Source: Suillus spraguei (Eukaryota > Basidiomycota > Agaricomycetes > Boletales > Suillaceae). From it: a stretch of 64,000 nt of DNA. Each line of letters opens with the position of its first letter. Position 1 is the stretch's first letter. The stretch lies in assembly GCA_016800925.1 (NCBI GenBank), contig JABCPU010000250.1:36808-100807 (forward strand), read 5' to 3'. The translations under genes and the position numbers were made by a program. Under the pieces are notes generated by a model. It saw only the letters and a program-made list of their open reading frames with translations. It searched no databases and was not told where the DNA came from. Shown here one piece after another: positions 42,873-53,775 of the stretch.

Positions 42873-43549
42873 TGGTGCGGTTCACTTAGTCACCACCTAC
42901 TTTGTGCAACTACCAATTTCATCGAAGTAACATCCTGACCCTAATCCTAGCATATCTATGTAGGGAATACATGTAGCTCGATCATTCTAGTTCATGAGTC
43001 TTCAGTCTACGACCTATTGTGCTGAAGGCACAGGAAGCCAAAAAGGAGTGCAAAAATTCTGCTGCTGCTCGAGCCAGAACTGCAAGATGGGGTTCCAGAG
43101 TACCCCCTCCAAGTCCTGAGGCTGCTGCTGACCTGGAGCCTCTAATTGAACAATGTGAAGCCATTGAATCTGATTCATGCTCAGAATGTTGAGCTGTGGG
43201 AACATCATATGCACAGCTGAATGGAGGTGTACAGATCAGGCTTACCAACAAAGGAGGCTTAATTACAGGTCCAACGGTTCAGCTCTACAAAGTATAAATC
43301 ACACAGACATATTCCAGAGACAGTAGCACATCTTTTTGACTGATTATGTCACCTTACTGCTACATACCACCAATTTACCTGTTGCTTGAAAATTTATCTC
43401 TCTCAGATTTGATCCAAATGAAAATCTGCCTTAGGGTTTTGTTCTACTCATCAAAAGGAGTGTTTTTGCAAGAGGAAAATAAAATCCGACTTTTTTTGTA
43501 GGTGGTGGGAAGTTGCACAAAGTAGGTGGTGACTAAGTGAACTGCACCA
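42873..43549. mobile_element. Non-autonomous TIR element (MITE-like), TSD TA
   Basis: 677 bp with 39-bp terminal inverted repeats, TGGTGC(G/A)GTTCACTTAGTC... and one mismatch, flanked by TA on both sides, as in Tc1/mariner elements. The interior includes an Ala/Glu-rich stretch on the plus strand (43015-43190) that may be captured sequence, but no transposase. Confidence 0.88.
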
Positions 43550-44035
43550 TACCTTAGCTGTGCTTTTTTTGCCCTTTTTGACAGGCACTTGTTTATGAGC
43601 TTTTGGCGATGATACTTGTTGGACACTTCAGTCACCCCCAAGAGATACCTCTTAGGTTGATAGTCCTCTATACAAGTATTGGCCTAAGAGGTATGATTCC
43701 AGTTGTATTTCCCACTGGGGCAACTATAGGGGAAGTATTGTAGGACAACATCAATTATTTTCCCAGCCATCTGGGACATATTTTTATGATATTTTGTATG
43801 GGATTTTCCCATCATGTGGGTGGTGTCAGGGGTCCTTCAGGCCAATTTTGATGCAATTTAGGGAGGTATGATAGGGACTGGTGGGGTCATATTACAGACC
43901 ATTAGGGGTATAATAGGTAGGCAATGGCATGGGTACCCATGGGTCACCACGAGCTGACCCATACCCATACCCACGACCCAAGGGTCAAGTGGGTCATGGG
44001 TTGTGGTGTGGGTAGTGTGGGTTTGGTGGGTCTCA

Positions 44036-44365
44036 TTACCCATGGTGGGTAACCCACCTGCTACTAACAGTTGGTACTGCAGATTGTGATTTTGGTGTGG
44101 GAATTTCAATGATGTCGGCATCACTATAAAGTGCGTCCTCCTCTTCTTTGCTGCAAATGACAGTCTGTATATTTTTGTTTGTGGTTGGGGCTGATTTTGA
44201 TATGGGTTGCACTAGACTATCTTCGCTATCACTTGGAGCAGCCACAGGACTTTTGGCTTTGCCAGAGGTAGGCTCGTCACTGCACTTACATTTTAGAGTC
44301 TTCTTGATGGCCTGTAGGTATGCCTTGGCCTTCTCTGTGGGCTTTGGCTGACGCTTGCTGACCAT
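44036..44365 (-). CDS. Hypothetical 109-aa ORF in repeat R (left copy)
   Basis: MVSKRQPKPTEKAKAYLQAI at the start, a Lys/Cys-rich segment, then acidic and Ser-rich sequence (EEEDALYSDADIIEI); ends in the ACCCA-word region. The identical protein is read at 58693-59022. No family recognised; it may be a first exon of a lost mobile-element gene. Confidence 0.4.
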   Translation of the reverse strand: MVSKRQPKPTEKAKAYLQAIKKTLKCKCSDEPTSGKAKSPVAAPSDSEDSLVQPISKSAPTTNKNIQTVICSKEEEDALYSDADIIEIPTPKSQSAVPTVSSRWVTHHG

Positions 44366-44759
44366 TTGGTGCAGTTTGACTAAAAATGGCAGCGGGGTTA
44401 TGATGATTATTAGGCACATTAGATTAAGGTTTATGTCATGTATAAGGTTCAAATTGTACAGTTTAGCATTACATAATTTAAGCTTGTACACTCCTCTGGT
44501 CCAGGGGCTATTATACCCACCAACCCACTATGTGGGTCATGGGTTGATGGTGGGTCACCATGAGCCAACTCATACCCAACCCACCAACTACCCATACCCA
44601 CGCTAATGCCTAATAATAGGGCCCTCATCAGGGACAATGTAGAAACCATCAGGAGAAGCATGGGGACTACTATCAGTATTATATGAATCACTACCTAAGA
44701 TTTCAGCAGTGCTATTGGGTTACTGTATTGCCCTTTCGCCCCAGATATAATCACATAAG

Positions 44760-45375
44760 GAATGCCTGAGATGAATATATTCTTTGGCTGGGAATTCCCA
44801 GGTGATGAATAATCATGATCAGGTTTCATACAGTACTTAGATGCTACAGCAGGGTGTTCCAGGAGAGTAGATATTCTATAGTTTTGGAATTCCCTGGGTA
44901 TCAATAATGATGTTGGAAATTCCCAGAGTACATATATGCTTGAGTTAGGACCTCCCAGAGTCATATAATCATACTGGGAATTCCCAGGGTGCAGATAGTC
45001 ATGTTGGGATGTCCCACAGATCATATATTGTGCAGTTGGGAATTCCCAGATGGTATATAATCATATTGGGAATCCCAGAGTACAAATATTCTTTGGTTGG
45101 GAAGTCCCAGAGTGTAAATATTCTTTCCCCAAAATTCCCCAGAGGGCATATAATCATGTTGGGAAGTACCAGAGTACAAATATTCTTTGGCCGGGAATTC
45201 CTAGTGTCCATATAATCATGTTGGGAAGTCCCATAGTGTAAATATTCCTTGGTCGGGATTTCCCAGGGGCCATATATTCTTCAGTCGGGAATTCCCAGTG
45301 TCCATATAATCATGTTGGGAAGTCCCAGAGTGCAAATATTCTTCCCCTAGGATTTCCCAGAGTACAATTATTCCT
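44760..45375. repeat. Tandem array built on GGGAATTCCC palindromes (left)
   Basis: About 14 units of 40-50 bp, alternating TTGGGAATTCCCAGAG or TTGGGAAGTCCCAGAG with AT-rich spacers (CATATAATCATG, ACAAATATTCTTTGG). The array resumes at 46151-46330 after the solo LTR-A. Units are imperfect, so the array is old compared with the arm duplication. Confidence 0.88.
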
Positions 45376-45381
45376 TGGCTG

Positions 45382-46150
45382 TGTCATATACCATACTTCT
45401 AATCCCAGATCCAACCATATCCAATCAGATCTGATCGATTCTATTTCCATCTGGTCCACAGATCCTGTCCAGATCACCCATCCGAATGTGCCCACTTCTC
45501 GCACTCTAACTCCCTTATGTATATCTGTGTCTATCTCCTTTCGTCATTCCTCCTGTTTCTGGTATTCTGGCTGTGTATACTTCCATCCTGTGCCACTGAT
45601 ACATTACCTGTGTTTCATTCCCAATTCATGCTTACTGATCCGCTGCGCATTAACTAATAGACTTCCGTTACACTTCGTACATAGCCCTCGGTCCCGGACT
45701 TGTTGATTATCCGTTTAGATACTTACAGTATATAAACCACTGTAGATCTCCGTAGAACCTTAGTTCAAATATCATCTTAGATTCTGCTCATTCTGCTTCC
45801 TTCGGACTTGAGTCACTTTCCGCTCTAGTCATCTTCTGAGACTTAGGATTGATTCCTTTAAAGTCTATATCTCCGACTCTATCTTCGGATAGTCTACCTC
45901 TGTCAGTTTCTAGTTAGGAACTCGTTCCGAAGCTAGCCATAATCCTCGTTCCATTCCTACGCTCCGGATGACCTTCAGATGTATCATATCTGATACCTTC
46001 GGACGTCCAGATCTGCCACGCAACTCCTTCTGGATCTTCAGACATATACCTACTCCCTGAAATAAGGGGCATTACTCAGGGAAGGGGCACAGTGCACGAA
46101 CTGATGCCAAAGCCCTTCGGATCCTTACCCTTTTGAGTATGGTCTTAACA
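45382..46150 (+). repeat. Solo LTR-A in repeat R, left (TSD GGCTG)
   Basis: 769 bp, TGTCATATACC...GGTCTTAACA with perfect GGCTG repeats (45377-45381, 46151-46155). The mirror copy is 56901-57671. Confidence 0.92.
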
Positions 46151-46337
46151 GGCTGGGAATTCCCAGTGTTCATATAATCATGTCAGGAAGTCCCAGAGGG
46201 TAAATATTCTTTGGTTGGGAATTTCCAGGAGTCATATATTCTGCAGGCAGGAATTCCCAGAGGGCATATAATTATGTTGGGAAGTCCCAGAGTACAAATA
46301 TTCCTTGGTCAGGATTTCCAGGGTTCATATATGTATT

Positions 46338-46811
46338 TGTTACAGTTGTACGTGCCCCTATTCATTTTCCCTTTATCTTCTTACTTGTATATCATGTCAC
46401 ATGACTTTGACTCATATGCTCAACGCATCTGTACAACACATGCCTTCCTTATTAGGATACGCAGTTACATTCTCACGGTTACCTGGTCTGTGCGCACCTA
46501 TCTACCTATATAAGCACAGTGTACTTGTAGTAGATTCTTTACTTTAATCTTACTGGGTTTTACCTGGAATCTCCTTCGCTTAGGTCTCCAACCTAAGTCG
46601 TCTTGAATCGTCTCTAAGTCTAAGCACTCCTTAGCCTGAGTCTCTATTCTTGTAGAACCTCTAAGACTTGTCTTCAAGGCTGAACCCTTGATCGTACTCG
46701 GAACACGTTCCTTGTACTTTCACCTTGTCGTCTTTTGGACATTGTAAGAACTTCCCAGCAGACTGACTGTGTCTTTTCACTGTCGCTGGTGACGCCATCC
46801 CAGTCGTAACA
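46338..46811 (+). repeat. LTR-B, 5' LTR of B4
   Basis: 474 bp, TGTTACAGTTGTACGTGCCCC...CCAGTCGTAACA. Predicted regions: U3 46338-46540; R starts about 46541. Confidence 0.92.
46507..46551 (+). promoter_or_regulatory. Predicted promoter and RNA start of LTR-B
   Basis: TATATAAG at 46507-46514; 34 nt after its first base begins ACTTTAATCTT (46541-46551), the predicted first 11 nt of element RNA, because it pairs with the primer-binding site. Distance to TATA fits RNA polymerase II initiation. Confidence 0.6.
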
Positions 46812-46812
46812 A

Positions 46813-46823
46813 AAGATTAAAGT
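46813..46823 (+). promoter_or_regulatory. Self-priming primer-binding site of B4
   Basis: AAGATTAAAGT, one base after the LTR, is the perfect reverse complement of ACTTTAATCTT at 46541-46551. In Tf1 of fission yeast the first 11 nt of the mRNA anneal to such a site and prime reverse transcription; the length and location are the same here. The B1 copy has the same pair. Confidence 0.7.
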
Positions 46824-46957
46824 CTATCTGATCGTCGACTATCCAGTCTTCGACCCCGAACCCTGATTGCTTAGACAAGCAGAACCAAGGCCTAACGGAC
46901 AGCAAGACAGCGCATGTAGGCACTGAGAAAGTATAACTCACCAGAAGAATCGCCAAT

Positions 46958-47811
46958 ATGACGACCAAAGAATTCGAATATAAAATCGGTCAGCCAACTG
47001 GTTATGATGGAGATCGCGACAAATCTCGCGAATTTATCCAGTCATGCAATCTATGCTTTGACATCAACGAAAAGCTTTACACCACCGACAAACAGAAGAT
47101 CATTTTCATAACATCCTTCATGACTGAAAAGAATGCTAGATCCTGGAAAGAGCAATTCCTTGATCATGCTCAATCAACCGACACCTCTGGACAGAAAGTT
47201 GGTTATGGGACAATGGTGGATTTTATGAAAAGCTTCAAAGAAGCCTTCGACTCAGTGGATACTAAGGAACCGCACTTATGAAACTCAGGGACCTCAAACA
47301 AGGAAGCGGAGATCTCCACACTTACATTGCTGACTTTGAGGCACTTGCAGCCAAGGTTCATATCACCGACAATGCAACAAAGATCCAGTTCTTCCAAGAT
47401 GGCCTGAATTGGGGTATCCTCACAAAGCTTTTTGCACTAGGAGATGTATCAGAAGTATTCCGAGACGTTGTGCTGCAGTGCGTTTCCATTGACAACTCCC
47501 ATCACCGTCTCCAAGCCATGAGGACACGTCATGCTCCACAACAGAAGAAGAAAAACTACGGAAATGCACGATACATCCCTAATCGTGATTCCAACGCAAT
47601 GGTCGTAGATCGAATCTCTGACGCGGAAAGATCCGAATGCATGAAGAAGGGACAATGCTTCGGATGCAAGAAGACAGGACATCACATTCATAATTGTCCT
47701 GACAGAAAGAAGAAGACCCCACTCCGACAAACTGAAGTCAAAGAAGAAGAAGAAGACGAAGAAACTGTAAGGCGGATTGTGAGGATTTTGACTTGGAGAA
47801 ACAAAGATTGA
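46958..47811 (+). pseudogene. Gag of chromovirus B4 (one frameshift)
   Basis: MTTKEFEYKIGQPTGYDGD, capsid-like helices (DKQKIIFITSFMTEKNARSW), a 1-bp loss near 47265 (compare B1), then KLRDLKQGSGDLHTYIADFE, and a zinc knuckle CFGCKKTGHHIHNC at 47657-47698. A Glu-rich tail follows. About 285 aa if the frame is read through. Confidence 0.9.
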
Positions 47812-50800
47812 TGTATGTTTCTCCTAATGTATTACTAAGACTTGTACGTGCTGTAGGTGAAAGAAAAGAACTTCGCGTCCCTATCACCCTTCATTCGCGT
47901 ACTCGTTTAAAATCCGTCGACACCACCGCTGTCATCGATTCAGGAGTGGCAGGAACATTCATTTCCGAGGAGTTTGTGAAACTCCATCAAATCACACGAC
48001 GAAAACTCAAAACACCATTTCGAGTTACTACGGCAGATGGAACTCTTATCAAAGGAGGACCAATCACACACTACTGTCTCCTAGTGGTCAAAATTGATGA
48101 ATGAACCATGTATGGAAAATTCAATATCACCAAACTAGGAAGAAGGGATCAAATCCTTCTAGGAATTCTGTGGTTATGCGCAATGAACCCAAGTATAGAT
48201 TGGGCTGCTGAAACACTCGTCCTTCCCCGAACAACGAAATTGGAAGAAATTGAAATTGATATGGATATAGATCGAAAGAAGAATGGATTACCTCCAGCCT
48301 TTAATTGTCATTCCAAGAAATGGCAATATTCCCGACTTCCGAGACCTCTTGTAATCCCTTTGATTTCTAAAGACCCCGAACCGGAAGTACAAAATCCACA
48401 TACCACTGACCCTATTCCCCGTGTACAATTGCCATGACCAGTATCACCAATTCCCCGCGCAGAAAAGCGCAAGAATGAATCCGAACCTGAGTATCGGGTC
48501 GGACAAGAACCTATTGAGCAACGGCCAATAGAAGAACAGAAGTATGGAAAAAGAAAAGCAGAAGAAGAGATACCAGGACGAGATACCAATGTGCCGAAAT
48601 TATCCAAGTTCTATGTCTTCCTGAAAACTCTTCAGCTTCGATGAAGAAATCCCCAATAAAGAAGAACCCATGCCCTCATTGATTCCAACAGAAGATGATG
48701 ACCAATTCAACACAATGCAAGACGTCTGGCATGCGCCAGAAGTACGTGAAATTTCCTCTTATGAACTCGGAGATGGAGAATTTCTTGTGGAATATGATAC
48801 TGATGGAGTTAGCATGAGAATCATAGAGGAAGTGTCCATGGATACACCTCTTACTCGAGATGGAACTTCGCGACTCGAACAACTCCCCAATCATTCCACA
48901 ATCTCTCTTCCTCCCCCGAAATATAGTAACAAAGCTCAGGAATTCGCCATGGATGAGAAGGAAAAGAAAAAGAAATCCTTCGAAGAATTGGTCCGGACTA
49001 TTTAGCAGGAGATCAATGAAGGATGGATGGTTATCTACATGGACGATATCCTAATTTTCTCTACAACCATGGCAGAACATCGTGAACGGACAAGACGGGT
49101 TTTGATGAAGATACGAAAAGAACACCTGTTCTTGAAACCGGAGAAATGTACCTTTGATGCAGAAGAAGTGGAGTACCTTGGAATGATAATTCGCCCCGGA
49201 CAAGTTGCTATGGACACCGCTAAAACTAAGGGAATCTCCGAATGGCCAGTCCCGAAATCTGTAAAAGATGTTCGGTCATTCCTCAGCTTTTGCAACTTCT
49301 ACTGCACGTTCATTTCCCATTACTCTGATATCGCCCGACCCCTTATCGAGTTAACCAAGAAAGATAAGGTCTTTGACTGGTCAACCGAATGTATGGATAC
49401 CTTCGAAGAACTGAAACGGTGTTTTACATCCCAACCGGTACTCTGTAACCCTGATCCTTCCCGACAATTTGCTATTGCTACTGATGCTTCACTTGTAGCA
49501 ACTGGCGGAGTTCTCTTGCAGACTGATGAGAATGGTGTTTATCACCCATGTGCATATCTCTCGCAGTCTTGAACCCCGCAGAACGCAATTACCAGATCTT
49601 TGATCGGGAACTCCTTGCTGTAATCCGGGCATTGAACGAATGGCATCATTATCTTGAAGGAAACCCACATCCCGTCCTAGTATTCACTGACCACAAGAAT
49701 CTTCTGTACTTTAGAAGTGCACAGAAGCTTACCCGTCGCCAAGCACGTTGGCAATTGATTTTATCTATCTATGACATTGAGCTACATCATGTTGCAGGTA
49801 CTAAATTAGCAGTACCTGATGCACTATCCCACCGACCCGACTATGACTCTGGCAAAGACGATAACGAGGACCAGACACTCCTTCCTGACGCTCTATTGTT
49901 CGTCTTATTGATACCGATTTGAAGGACGTCTTATCATCTTCCGACCCCTTGATGACCCCATCTTCAAAACTGCATCCGACGCCCTCGATGGCGTGTGTCT
50001 TCCCCCCATTAAATCCGCACTCTCTGACTGGAAGATCGAGGAAAACGTCCTCTATTTTAAGAATTGTGCCTACATTGCACCGGCGCACCGCTCTGATATC
50101 CTGAAACGGTATCATGATCATCCTACCGCGGGACATCCCGGTAGATTCAAGACCAAAGAACTCGTTAAACGAGAAGCGTGGTGGCCCACTATGGGCTCTT
50201 ATATTCGAAAATACATTGAAGGTTGCGCCATTTGTCAGCAGATGAAGGCTGATACACACCCTGTTCGACCCCCACTTGCCCCGATCCCTTCATCTGCGAC
50301 TCGACCTTTCTCCCAGGTCTCTGTTGATCTTATCACTGACCTTTCTGTCCCTGGAGGCTTTGACAGTATCATGGTCGTGGTAGACCATGCCTTATGAAGG
50401 GGGTAATTATTATCCCTGTTTGAAAACCATCACTTCCGAAGGCATTGCTAAACTATTCTTGAAACACGTCTACCGTCAATTTGACTCCATGACAAAGTCA
50501 TCTCAGATCGAGGTCCGCAATTCCTATCTCGCTTCTCTAAGGAGCTTGCCCGACTTCTCGACTACGTCATCGCTCCATCTACGGCTTATCACCCACAGAC
50601 TGACGGTCAAACTGAAAGGCTAAATCAAGAACTTGAAACATATCTACGTATCTATTGCCGCAACAACCCCGAAGATTGGGTAGAACACTTACCAATCGCC
50701 GAATTCGTCCACAACCACTGAAAACATGATGCAAGGAATGCATCACCCTTCTATTTGATGATGGGATATGAACCACGCACCATCCCTCACCTTATCCCTG

Positions 50801-51353
50801 ATTCATCTGTCCCCGCAGCAGAAGATCGAGTACGATCCCTGCAGAAAATAAGAGAAGAAGCAATCGCCTGCCATAACATTGCAATGCAGACAATGGCCGA
50901 ACGATCCCGAGGAGATAAGTACAGTCCATGGAAGATCGAAGATAAGGTTTGGCTATCTGCCGCTAATCTTAGACTCAAACTCCCATCAAAGAAACTTGCG
51001 CCAAAGCAATACGGACCTTTTCCGATTATCGATGTCTTATCACCAATCACGTTCACTCTCAAACTCCCCACGCAATGAAAATTCATCCTATGTTCCACGC
51101 TTCTGTCTTATCGTCCTATAGTGAAACGGACGTACACGGTCCCAACTTCCCCGAACCACCACCTGACATCATCGAAGAAGAAGAAGAATATGAAATAGAA
51201 GCAATTCTTTCTCACAAAGGAACTGGCACTCGATGACGTTATCTCGTTTCTTGGAAAGGATATTCATCGGGAGATAACGAATGGCTCCCAGAAAAGAACT
51301 TGAAGAATTCCGCTCGAATCTTGAATGCTTATAAGAAGCAACACGCCCTCTGA
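47793..51353 (+). pseudogene. Pol of chromovirus B4 with RT deletion
   Basis: Protease with AVIDSGVAGTFISEEF (47930-47975) and stops after it, then a linker (48670-49003) ending SFEELVRTI. Here about 0.5 kb is missing: the sequence jumps to QEINEGWMVIYMDDILIFS, losing the RT fingers and first palm motifs present in B2. Then GMIIRPGQ, RNase H AIATDASLVATGG, integrase zinc part HDHPTAGHPG...CAICQQ, DDE core pieces ([29 protein letters not shown] near 50590-50650), and a chromodomain YEIEAILSHKGTGTR...[17 protein letters not shown] (51187-51297) with a stop inside it. Confidence 0.87.
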
Positions 51354-51406
51354 TTATCCTTCAGTCAATCAACTGCACCAGCACTTGATCAACTACCACC
51401 ACCGAA

Positions 51407-51666
51407 ATGTCTTTCCCCACTGCCTACATCACCCCCGTCACCATTGCCAACAATGACTCCGACTCTGGTGCTGAAAACTACGGAACCCTTACCACTGAAA
51501 TTGACAACACCTCCTACATCGAAGCTGCCCTTCTATGTGAAGGACACGCCCTCAAAATTGAAAGAATTCTCACAGAAAGAGGTGCCTTTCCGGCCCTCCT
51601 CCTCGTCAACATTATCCGTACCGCTGCTCTCATTGGGGCCTCATCAGGATTCATGCCAAAAGTGCC
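51407..51666 (+). pseudogene. ORF3 start of chromovirus B4 (truncated)
   Basis: MSFPTAYITPVTIANNDSD; then TEIDNTSYIEAALLCEGHAL and ERILTERGAFPALLLVNIIR, 54 bp after the chromodomain end. B2 has the same start (MPSFPTSYIIP; SYVEAALLCEGHALEI) at 28023. The open frame shows the N-terminal part that is broken in B2. Confidence 0.8.
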
Positions 51667-52328
51667 AGTATAGGGACGATGGGTATGGAAGTGATGATGG
51701 AAGCCACCAGGGCCATGATAGAGCAGGGGAAATGGCTTGACGAACTTTTTAGCCTCACAATACATACTCTTTGTGATATGATTGGGGAATGTCAACAGGA
51801 TGGGCTCAATGATATTCATGTCGGGGGGGATATATGCCTCTGCACGCACGAGCCACACAGGAATGCCAGTGTTAAGCAATGTGTCGCAGGTCTTCGAATC
51901 ATATGTGAAGCAACCCATCCATTTTGTATTTGCAGGAAGAGAAGCCAGCTGGACCAAGCGATACGTGGTTGGACTTGTTCAACGTAATCCATGAAAGCAA
52001 TGATGTCGAGGAATGAATGTTGTGCCTGAGCAACAAATACGATGATGTCACAGTACATCAGGGGGTGTCTTCGCAGAATGATGATATTGTGCTTGAGGCC
52101 TGAGAGCATCTTTGTTACGATGTCCGTCTTGCCTGGCCGATTTGCCTGCCATGCGTGAACTTGCTTGCGGGCAATTGTAAATAAGTTGTCGATGCTGTTG
52201 ATGATATGTGAGCTTAGGGTGCTGACGGCAAACACAGTCCCGGTTTGAACAATGATGCAAGTTTGGGAGATGGAGGCTTCATGAGGGTGAGGAGGCGAGG
52301 AAAACAAAGAGAGAGGATGCGCAAGCAC
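51514..52328 (-). pseudogene. Uncharacterised Agaricomycete repeat-associated protein, frameshifted
   Basis: Minus strand, from 52328: QTGTVFAVSTLSSHIINSID, IARKQVHAWQANRPG, then VFVAQAQHSFLDIIAFMDY (to about 51985). A frame change leads to LASLPANTKWMGCFTYDSKT, LNTGIPVWLVRAEAYIPPDM and LLYHGPGGFHHHFHTHRPY, ending near 51650. The TGIPVWLVR plus PPDMNI layout resembles proteins present in many copies in Agaricomycete genomes beside transposons; I know no function. Its 3' part meets the truncated B4 ORF3 at about 51660. Confidence 0.5.
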
Positions 52329-52329
52329 T

Positions 52330-53775
52330 GCTGGGAATTTCCCACCGGGAATTCCCAGCCCAAAGTCAGATCCTTATCAGTTTCAATCTTGGTCAATCTT
52401 ACCTTAGTCATCCTGTCATGCTTTGTAATACCTTTCTTTTGTTTATTCCTCTTATCGATATCGTCCTTCATGCGCATGCTTCACCTCCCCACTTCAAATT
52501 CACAATCTCCGCACAATGGACCTCTCCCAAATCTCTTCAAGCCCTCGTCGCCTCCGACTTCATACCTGGACCATTTGAACTGGCTTTGTGCTGTTCACCT
52601 TGCAATCAGTTGACTCCGTGTCACTGAAAGCAGTCTCCTAGACTTCGTGTCTGGAGAGTCGCCCCAGCCGCTCTCTCATTGCTGCGCCAGTGGGGTTGAA
52701 GACTCTCTTGGGAGTACTATTTGCCTTCTTCCAAACTAGACCTACTCTTGTTAAAACGGGTGAGTTATCTTTTGCATTATCTACATCAATAATTTACTTT
52801 ATTATGGTATCTTCAACTACATGATGGTGAGCGAACGTTGGTGAGTGTTTTGTATCATACATCTGATATAGTTCACAATTAACCCAAGCATCTTTCAGGG
52901 CAATACACTACACTCTAGAAGGACATCAAAGAAGATGTCAACAAGGAAGGATAACGAGGGACAGCCGGTCTGCAATGCATGCATAACCATTTTTTAATCA
53001 TACTCATACTCATGCTCCATTGATGTAGATGTGGCTTCTGTTAAGCCTCGTTGTCTCTGGACATTTACCCAGAGTCCATGCCATCCATCATCAACATCAA
53101 GTTCAAGGTTGTTTTGATTGTCTTTCTCCTCTCTGCTAATTCCTGTCTTCAGGGTAGCAAGTCGTTTGTTAGACCCTTGGGAGTGTAAGTCTCGATCTCT
53201 TGAGCCTTGACCTCAGCTACCTTCTCCTTCTTGTCGGTGTATTCTGGAGGAGGCATGAAGTGGGTCTCTGCATCATGTTTGAACATGATGTATCCATGGC
53301 TGATCTCCTCCAATCTCTCACCTCTGACAGTGCGATACCGAGGACAGACATTACCCAAAACATGCGAAGTAAAACAGTGTGAGACAGACCGCACAAATAG
53401 GTGAGTTATTCTTTTCCTCTGCCACCGCTCATAGTTAACTTCGGCCCTATCATTCAGCCCGAGGGCTTTTGAAACATTATCCAAGGTTCAACACATCATT
53501 TTTTTTAATTTTGTTTCTTTTTTGTCTAATGTTTTTCATCTACCCTATGATAACCTTATCAATTTTTCCTATCGCATAAAACCTGCCATCATCTTTCTTT
53601 CATTACAGATGCCCAACGTCATTCCCCTTTTTTCTTGTTGTTGTTGTTGTTACAAATTTATCTTATAGTCATCCTCTTATCTTCATTTACCAATAGGCAC
53701 CCGCGTCTATCGGACTACCTGTTGACTTAGTAACTTTGCGTCCTAAAGCACTTAGACATCAAGACTACACATCTT
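52330..53775. other. No firm gene; one weak ORF
   Basis: A minus-strand open frame 53484-53149 (112 codons; RWQRKRITHLFVRSVSHCFT, HFMPPPEYTDKKEKVAEVKA) has no recognised family. 53510-53650 is T-rich with a TTG-repeat (53635-53651). Other frames are short. It may hold 5' exons or a promoter of the KDZ gene that follows. Confidence 0.35.

Larger units (their letters stand above)
43611..46335 (+). repeat. Inverted duplication, left arm (repeat R)
   Basis: About 2.7 kb, nearly identical in reverse complement to 56721-59442. Both arms contain the same 109-aa ORF, runs of ACCCA-type words, a palindrome-rich array and a solo LTR-A at the same site. Differences are single-base, for example one base near 44490. 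The outer end has a 12-bp inverted word pair ATACCTCTTAGG...CCTAAGAGGTAT (43646-43693). The arm stops 2 bp before the LTR of B4. Confidence 0.88.
46338..51666 (+). mobile_element. Chromovirus B copy B4 (3' truncated, RT deleted)
   Basis: 5' LTR, primer-binding site, gag, protease, partial RT, RNase H, integrase, chromodomain and the start of ORF3 in order on the plus strand. No polypurine tract or 3' LTR: sequence similarity to ORF3 stops near 51666, where an unrelated minus-strand ORF region takes over. Several frameshifts and a large RT deletion make it inactive. Confidence 0.9.

Noticed and set aside
44036..44365. Calling the 109-aa ORF of repeat R a transposase
   Set aside because: No catalytic or DNA-binding motif visible; only its presence in both arms supports it.
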